A stretch of DNA of 18,935 bases. Origin: JABCZZ01 sp964454545 (GTDB lineage Bacteria > Pseudomonadota > Alphaproteobacteria > Rickettsiales > JABCZZ01). Location of the stretch: the NCBI GenBank assembly GCA_964454545.1, contig CAYVTI010000041.1:1-18935 (forward strand), read 5' to 3'. The position numbers and the translations under genes were made by a program. The notes under the pieces are model-generated. The model worked only from the letters and a program-made list of their open reading frames with translations, searched no databases and was not told the DNA's origin. How positions within the stretch are numbered: position 1 is the first letter of the stretch; every line of letters starts with the position of its first letter. Positions 14,886 to 18,935 of the stretch are shown here, piece after piece.

Positions 14886-16082
14886 CTATAAACTCTGGCT
14901 GGGTAAAGGCGTTTCCTGCGTGCTGACCTTGTCGCGCCAGGAGGAAGTATTCTGTTTTTTATCAGCCTGTTGGGTTGACTCCTGCTCCGCTACGAGTTTC
15001 TCTTCCCGCTTTGCGGCCCACTGGCTTCTGCTTAAATGCAACACCTTTTCTTTCAGCAGGACTTCCCAGGCTGACATATCTTCTTCTTTTGTTTCGTGCT
15101 GCTGCGATAAAAACCCGGCGACCTGGCTGATGAGTGTCGCACGTTTCTCCTCGGGTTGCTTCACAATCACTTCGGCGGCAAGCCCGCCTATGATATGCCT
15201 TTTGGTTTCAAGATCCTGTTCGCTGGAATCGTTGTGGCGCGATGACCGTGACAGGAACGTATTGGCGATAAGGAAGGAACCCGCGGTAAGAAACTTGAAC
15301 ATGTAGCTGGGATGCTTCGGGTTTTCCTTACGCTCTCCCCATGCGCTCTTTATCAGAAGCAAATTGTTGAGCATGTAAAGGTAACCGGACAGGCGGAGCG
15401 GCCTTTCCTTAATCCATGCTGTTATGCCCTTGGTTCTTACATTATCATCTTTAGGCTGCTCAGGCGCAAAACTGCCTATGAGTCCACCTGTCGTAACCAG
15501 TCCGCCCGCGGCCATGTCCTCCCACCAACCGGCGCGCTTCAGGGGATCGGCATTAGTGCGTTTCTGCAATCCCGACTGCAGGAGCTGCGTGCCGCCGTAA
15601 GCGTAAATGGCATTATGTACTTCGGAAGGGTGGCGGTAGAGAAATCCCTGTATGCGGGACATCAGGCTGCCGCTCGCGGATGATAAACTATATAAGGCGC
15701 TGTTTTCCTCTATTTTAGCGCCCTGCTGGATCATGAATGCTCCCAGCCTGCCGCCGACATTCTTCATCTGGCGCTTGAGCGAGGGATCTCCATATATCGC
15801 GCTCACCGCGCCGCCGCCCGCATACAGAAGGCCAGCCGTTGCCTCCTTGTACCGTTTGGCGAAAATGCCGGACAGGAAAAGCGAGAAATCGCCAATCAGG
15901 TAGGTGATGCCGGATAATCTCAGGGTATGGTCNNNNNNNNNNNNNNNNNNNNNNNNNNNNNNNNNNNNNNNNNNNNNNNNNNNNNNNNNNNNNNNNNNNN
16001 NNNNNNNNNNNNNNNNNNNNNNNNNNNNNNNNCGGGAACCGGGCAATACTATCGTTACGGTGGATTGAGGAGTCTCTGCCAT
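14886..16082 (-). CDS. Unrecognised protein with three hydrophobic repeat modules, interrupted by an assembly gap
   Basis: I do not recognise this gene. The part from 15932 down to the stop at 14886 (348 residues) is real sequence; the first 16 residues (MAETPQSTVTIVLPGS) lie beyond 100 Ns of unknown true length and may belong to another gene. Numbered from 16082, three related modules are visible at about 51-99, 144-206 and 222-281. Each has a [R/H]-x-LRLSG-like or RHPSEVHN start, an aromatic Tyr, a hydrophobic helix ending S-G/A-x-x-[K/E]-R, then a short loop and a second Ala/Gly-rich hydrophobic helix. The second helices read AGLLYAGGGAVSAIYG, AAGGLVTTGGLIGS and LTAGSFLIANTFLS. This suggests helical hairpins that may enter a membrane. 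Residues 285-398 form a charged, probably soluble tail. It precedes putA by 38 bases on the same strand. No function is assigned. Confidence 0.6.
   Translation of the reverse strand: MAETPQSTVTIVLPGSXXXXXXXXXXXXXXXXXXXXXXXXXXXXXXXXXXDHTLRLSGITYLIGDFSLFLSGIFAKRYKEATAGLLYAGGGAVSAIYGDPSLKRQMKNVGGRLGAFMIQQGAKIEENSALYSLSSASGSLMSRIQGFLYRHPSEVHNAIYAYGGTQLLQSGLQKRTNADPLKRAGWWEDMAAGGLVTTGGLIGSFAPEQPKDDNVRTKGITAWIKERPLRLSGYLYMLNNLLLIKSAWGERKENPKHPSYMFKFLTAGSFLIANTFLSRSSRHNDSSEQDLETKRHIIGGLAAEVIVKQPEEKRATLISQVAGFLSQQHETKEEDMSAWEVLLKEKVLHLSRSQWAAKREEKLVAEQESTQQADKKQNTSSWRDKVSTQETPLPSQSL
15933..16032. other. Assembly gap of 100 N
   Basis: Exactly 100 undetermined bases, the conventional size for a scaffold gap of unknown length. 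It breaks the 5' part of the triple-module gene. Frame continuity across it has a one-in-three chance of being accidental, and real sequence, even a gene boundary, could be missing. Confidence 0.95.
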
Positions 16083-16106
16083 AAACCCTACTATATCAAA
16101 GAATTA

Positions 16107-16122
16107 TGACAAAACGGTGTCA
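16107..16122. promoter_or_regulatory. Inverted repeat TGACA-N6-TGTCA, candidate operator
   Basis: A perfect 5-bp half-site dyad with a 6-base spacer lies between the divergent MAETPQ start (minus) and the symporter gene (plus). On the plus strand it overlaps the candidate -35 element of the symporter promoter. On the minus strand it overlaps a TTGACA sequence. The position fits a repressor site controlling one or both directions. No regulator gene is visible in the window. Confidence 0.4.
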
Positions 16123-16145
16123 AAAAGCCAGAAACTTGCTATAGT
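16118..16145 (+). promoter_or_regulatory. Candidate promoter of the symporter gene
   Basis: TGTCAA (16118-16123) and TATAGT (16140-16145) are 16 bases apart, about 50 bases before the symporter ATG. The -10 box is good and the -35 is weak, which would suit a regulated promoter overlapping the adjacent inverted repeat. Confidence 0.4.
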
Positions 16146-16196
16146 GCCAGCGCATTTGCATAAGATGCAGAGAAAACAATACGATGTGAGGTAGGC

Positions 16197-17621
16197 ATGG
16201 GCACGGCGGCAACCGAAGGTTTGGCTATATTCCAGGTGTATTTCCGGCATTTTGTCGACCTTCTGGCTTCGGTGCTTTTTTTTAATATCGGTGGTTTTCC
16301 GTTCATCGTCCTCTGGCTGATGGTGGGATCCTTGTTTTTCACTATTTACCTGCGGGGGGTGAATGTCCGCCTTTTTACCCATGCGATCAAAATCGCGCGC
16401 GGCGATTACGATCAGGCGCATCATGCCGGGGAAGTGAGCCACCTGCAGGCGCTTCTTTCGGCGCTTTCCGCTACGGTCGGGCTTGGCTCCATTGCAGGTA
16501 TTTCGGTCGGCGTCGCCATCGGCGGGCCGGGCGCGGTATTCTGGATCGTGCTCGCGGGGTTGCTCGGGATGTCGAGCAAGTTCGCCGAAGTGACGCTCAG
16601 CATGTGCTACCGAAAAATCGACAAGAACGGCAAGGTCTATGGCGGGCCGTTCCAGTATCTGAGGGATGGGATGATGGAACAGGGGCATATCAGGCTTGCC
16701 CGGTTTCTTCCGGTGCTGTTCGCTATTTTCTGTCTGGGCGGCGCGCTGGGCGGCGGCAACATGTTCCAGTCCAACCAGGCGGTGAAAATCCTCACCAATA
16801 CTTTCGCCACGCTGCATGGAATGGACTGGCTGGTTTCCTTCCTGATGGCGGTGCTGGTTTTCGTGGTGCTTATCGGCAGCATCAAGCGCATCGCGAAAGT
16901 CGCCGAGGCGATCGTGCCGCTTAAAGGCATACTCTATCTTATCTGTGTGTCTATTATCCTGATTGCAAATATCGGGCATCTGCTTCCGGCGCTGGCTGCG
17001 ATTATCACGCAGGCGTTTTTCCCCAAAGCGGCGACCGGGGGATTCATCGGGATGCTTGCCATCAGTTTCAAGCGCGGATGCTTTGCGAATGAAGCGGGAC
17101 TCGGCTCCGCGCCTATCGCCCATGCGGCGGCGCGCACCGAAGAGCCCGTGCGTGAAGGTGTGATTGCGTTGCTTGAGCCATTCTTCGCCGCCATCATCGC
17201 GCTTTTGACCGGATTGATGGTCACGGTCACCGGCACCTATGCAGGAGGCACCATCTCGGACGGCGTGCTCATCGCCAGCCGATCGTTCGCCACCGTTTCC
17301 GGCTGGTTCCCGGTGATGCTTGCGATCAATGTCTGCATCTTCGCCTATTCGACGACCATCGGCTGGAGCTATTACGGCGAAATTGCCTGGGCGTACTTAT
17401 TTGGCAAGAACCGCGTGGGCATGCGTTTTTATACCCTGCTTTTCTGCACCGCGACCTTCCTTGGCGGAGTGCTTAATTTCGGCGTGGTGCTCGATTTTTC
17501 AGACTTGCTGATTCTCGGCATGTCGCTGCCTAATCTCATAGGAGTCTACCTCATGCGCGAGCGCATCAGGGCCGAGATGGAACTTTATACTTCGAAACTG
17601 CATCCAACGCGGCCCATCTAG
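16197..17621 (+). CDS. Alanine/glycine:cation symporter (AGCS family)
   Basis: An inner-membrane sodium-coupled amino-acid importer of 474 residues, the usual family length, with about ten hydrophobic segments. Family signatures are GSIAGISVGVAIGGPGAVFW (97-116), GMSSKFAE (124-131), YGGPFQYL (148-155) and ANEAGLGSAPIAHAA (297-311), followed by STTIGWSYYGE (385-395). The start has GAGG about 6-9 bases upstream. It is divergent from the putA cluster, and the shared intergenic region carries a dyad that could co-regulate both. Alanine or glycine is the expected substrate; D-alanine or another small amino acid is possible. The 89 bases after it contain no clear terminator before the lipid-transport operon. 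Confidence 0.94.
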   Translation: MGTAATEGLAIFQVYFRHFVDLLASVLFFNIGGFPFIVLWLMVGSLFFTIYLRGVNVRLFTHAIKIARGDYDQAHHAGEVSHLQALLSALSATVGLGSIAGISVGVAIGGPGAVFWIVLAGLLGMSSKFAEVTLSMCYRKIDKNGKVYGGPFQYLRDGMMEQGHIRLARFLPVLFAIFCLGGALGGGNMFQSNQAVKILTNTFATLHGMDWLVSFLMAVLVFVVLIGSIKRIAKVAEAIVPLKGILYLICVSIILIANIGHLLPALAAIITQAFFPKAATGGFIGMLAISFKRGCFANEAGLGSAPIAHAAARTEEPVREGVIALLEPFFAAIIALLTGLMVTVTGTYAGGTISDGVLIASRSFATVSGWFPVMLAINVCIFAYSTTIGWSYYGEIAWAYLFGKNRVGMRFYTLLFCTATFLGGVLNFGVVLDFSDLLILGMSLPNLIGVYLMRERIRAEMELYTSKLHPTRPI

Positions 17622-17710
17622 CTTTGTAATGGACAACATACCGGCTGAAGCATAGATTTAAACATTTCCCCCAAAGCGTTATCGTTATTGCCGGATTAGG
17701 AGTTTCTGGA

Positions 17711-18712
17711 ATGAAATCAGGAAGGCGATATATATTCAAGGCCTTTGTTTTTCTGGCGCTCCTGCTTGTGCTGGCGGTCCTTGCCCTGCCGTGGAAAAAC
17801 ATGATCGGGCAGGAAATCGCTTCCATCCTGGAAGCGTATGGATTTAAGGATGTGCATGTAACCGTCTCCGGGGCGGGATTGAGCCACCTGTCCCTGAAAG
17901 ACATACGCATGCGCAAGGATGCGCTCGAAATCAGCACAGCTAGCGCAGATGTTACAGGAAATCCGGATGAAACTTACCGGAAGTGGAACGGCAGATGGGA
18001 AGTGAGTGATATACATATCCAGGGAACGAATTTTCCTGTCCCTGTCATGCAAGGGGCGGGGACGCTGCAACTGCAGCCGGATAATGTCCTTTTTCAGGGC
18101 AGGGTGAAGAATGCGGATGAAAAGTATAACGCGGAATTTACGCTTAGCTATGCGGTAAAATCGCCTGAAAAATCAACTCTCGCCATTACACGCGCCGTCA
18201 TGCCGTGGAATGGGGGGAAGCTATCGCTGCATAATACGAAACTGCCTCTTGTCAGAGGACAGGACAGCACGTTCAAAGTTGAAGTCAATCAGATATCCGT
18301 AAATGTGCTTATACAGCTTCTGACCGGCAGCCGCGCGTCTGCTACCGGCGTGGTGTCGGGCGCTTTGCCTGTTACGGTCACAAAAGATGGAGCCATACTG
18401 CTTGGCGAAGGTAACCTGCAGGCGGAAAATCCCGGCACCATTTCCATGCAGCCGGACGCCATCCCCGGCGACAACCAGCAGGTGGCATTGCTGCGCGATG
18501 TTCTTAAGGATTTTCATTATACCACTCTTACTATTCATATCAGTGGTGATAAGAGTGATAAATTATCCGTACTGATGTCGCTTTCCGGAATGAACCCGCA
18601 GGTATATAGCGGCAGGCAGGTGAAGCTGAATGTACATTTAAGCGGAGATCTGGTAAATCTGGTCCAGCAGAATATCGCGCCCTTTACTAACCCGGAAAAA
18701 TTCCTTAAATAA
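17711..18712 (+). CDS. Short YdbH-like intermembrane lipid transport protein
   Basis: A 333-residue protein with one N-terminal membrane segment (about 9-27) and a beta-rich periplasmic body. The C-terminal third (from about residue 195) resembles the C-terminal region of E. coli YdbH: SATGVVSGALPVTV, then a GEGNLQAENPGTISMQP segment, then a beta-strand hairpin and a C-terminal GDLVNLVQQNIAPF. E. coli YdbH is close to 880 residues and is an AsmA-like bridge moving phospholipids between inner and outer membranes with the lipoprotein YnbE. Here most of the bridge length is absent, yet the gene has a normal start (AGGAG 9 bases upstream) and stop, and is followed directly by ynbE and the start of ydbL. 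Identification rests more on the operon context and C-terminal pattern than on overall similarity. Confidence 0.75.
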   Translation: MKSGRRYIFKAFVFLALLLVLAVLALPWKNMIGQEIASILEAYGFKDVHVTVSGAGLSHLSLKDIRMRKDALEISTASADVTGNPDETYRKWNGRWEVSDIHIQGTNFPVPVMQGAGTLQLQPDNVLFQGRVKNADEKYNAEFTLSYAVKSPEKSTLAITRAVMPWNGGKLSLHNTKLPLVRGQDSTFKVEVNQISVNVLIQLLTGSRASATGVVSGALPVTVTKDGAILLGEGNLQAENPGTISMQPDAIPGDNQQVALLRDVLKDFHYTTLTIHISGDKSDKLSVLMSLSGMNPQVYSGRQVKLNVHLSGDLVNLVQQNIAPFTNPEKFLK

Positions 18713-18714
18713 GG

Positions 18715-18903
18715 ATGATGCTGAAAGTCAAAACATATATACCGGTTCTGCTTTTCCTGTCGGCCTGCACCCCGACCATCCAGCTGCAGGCGCCGGAGAA
18801 GCCGATTGAAATCAATCTGAACGTCAACATCGAGCAGCATGTGAAGGTATCCATAGAAAAAGACGTCAAGCAGGCGATCGCCAATCATAAGGATGTATTT
18901 TAA
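18715..18903 (+). CDS. ynbE: YnbE-like outer-membrane lipoprotein
   Basis: A 62-residue lipoprotein with signal sequence and lipobox L15-S16-A17-C18. The mature part matches the YnbE pattern: CTPTIQLQAPEKPIEINLNV, then NIEQHV and a charged helical end with DVF. In E. coli YnbE sits in the outer membrane, adds a beta-strand segment to the end of YdbH and completes the lipid bridge. The start is 2 bases after the ydbH stop, with the ATG at 18715 or 18718 and AAGG overlapping the stop region, so translation is probably coupled. Confidence 0.88.
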   Translation: MMLKVKTYIPVLLFLSACTPTIQLQAPEKPIEINLNVNIEQHVKVSIEKDVKQAIANHKDVF

Positions 18904-18920
18904 CAAGACAGGTTTGGAAT

Positions 18921-18935
18921 ATGAGAATGAATCTT
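18921..18935 (+). CDS. ydbL: Probable start of ydbL (DUF1318), truncated by the window edge
   Basis: An ATG 17 bases after the ynbE stop opens a frame MRMNL that runs off the end. In E. coli ydbL follows ynbE and encodes a small periplasmic chaperone that limits YnbE multimerisation. The identification comes from gene order alone; five codons carry no diagnostic sequence. Confidence 0.5.

Noticed and set aside
15927..16109. A small plus-strand frame spanning the 100-N gap
   Set aside because: More than half of it is undetermined bases and nothing supports translation in this direction.
16104..17123. A 339-codon open frame on the minus strand opposite the symporter
   Set aside because: The translation is a charged His/Arg/Asp-rich shadow of a membrane protein and overlaps its family signatures.

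Overview
The window looks like part of a draft or metagenome-derived chromosome of an alphaproteobacterium. RpoB, RpoC, L7/L12, RlmN, Pal and CpoB all read as proteobacterial, and RpoB is alphaproteobacterial in character. PutA is the short form without a DNA-binding domain. I cannot name the genus. Two runs of N (10 and 100 bases) mark scaffold joins.

Layout. 1-5656 (minus strand) is the transcription/translation core: rplL, rpoB and the start of rpoC, read right to left. rplL has its own promoter behind a strong terminator, and rplJ is not next to it. The rplL-rpoB and rpoB-rpoC gaps both contain RNA hairpins that pair properly only in the transcribed strand. 5882-6847 (minus) holds two small secreted proteins: a DUF2282/BufA1-type bufferin precursor with no modification enzymes beside it, and an LprI-family protein. 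The bufferin gene has an exact match to the promoter motif I recall for the Caulobacter ECF sigma factor SigF. 6879-8234 (minus) is cpoB and pal of the Tol-Pal envelope system, without tolQRAB. 8415-9128 (minus) is a secreted PEBP-family protein. On the plus strand, rlmN (9168-10268) is followed closely by a CopC-like domain protein that lacks the usual copper ligands. 10689-14847 (minus) is a putA-pip pair: the iminopeptidase frees N-terminal proline and PutA oxidises proline to glutamate. Upstream of putA lies an unrecognised protein built from three copies of a roughly 50-60-residue hydrophobic module, whose start is lost in the 100-N gap. 16197-17621 (plus) is an alanine/glycine:cation symporter. 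17711-18935 (plus) is a ydbH-ynbE-ydbL type operon for intermembrane lipid transport, with an unusually short YdbH and only the first codons of ydbL.

Most of the window is housekeeping and envelope physiology. The parts most worth a second look are the orphan bufferin with its SigF-like promoter, the ligand-less CopC-like protein, the triple-module protein beside putA, the short YdbH, and the RNA structures and octamer repeat in the rplL-rpoB-rpoC gaps. I saw no tRNA, rRNA, CRISPR array, insertion sequence or prophage gene.
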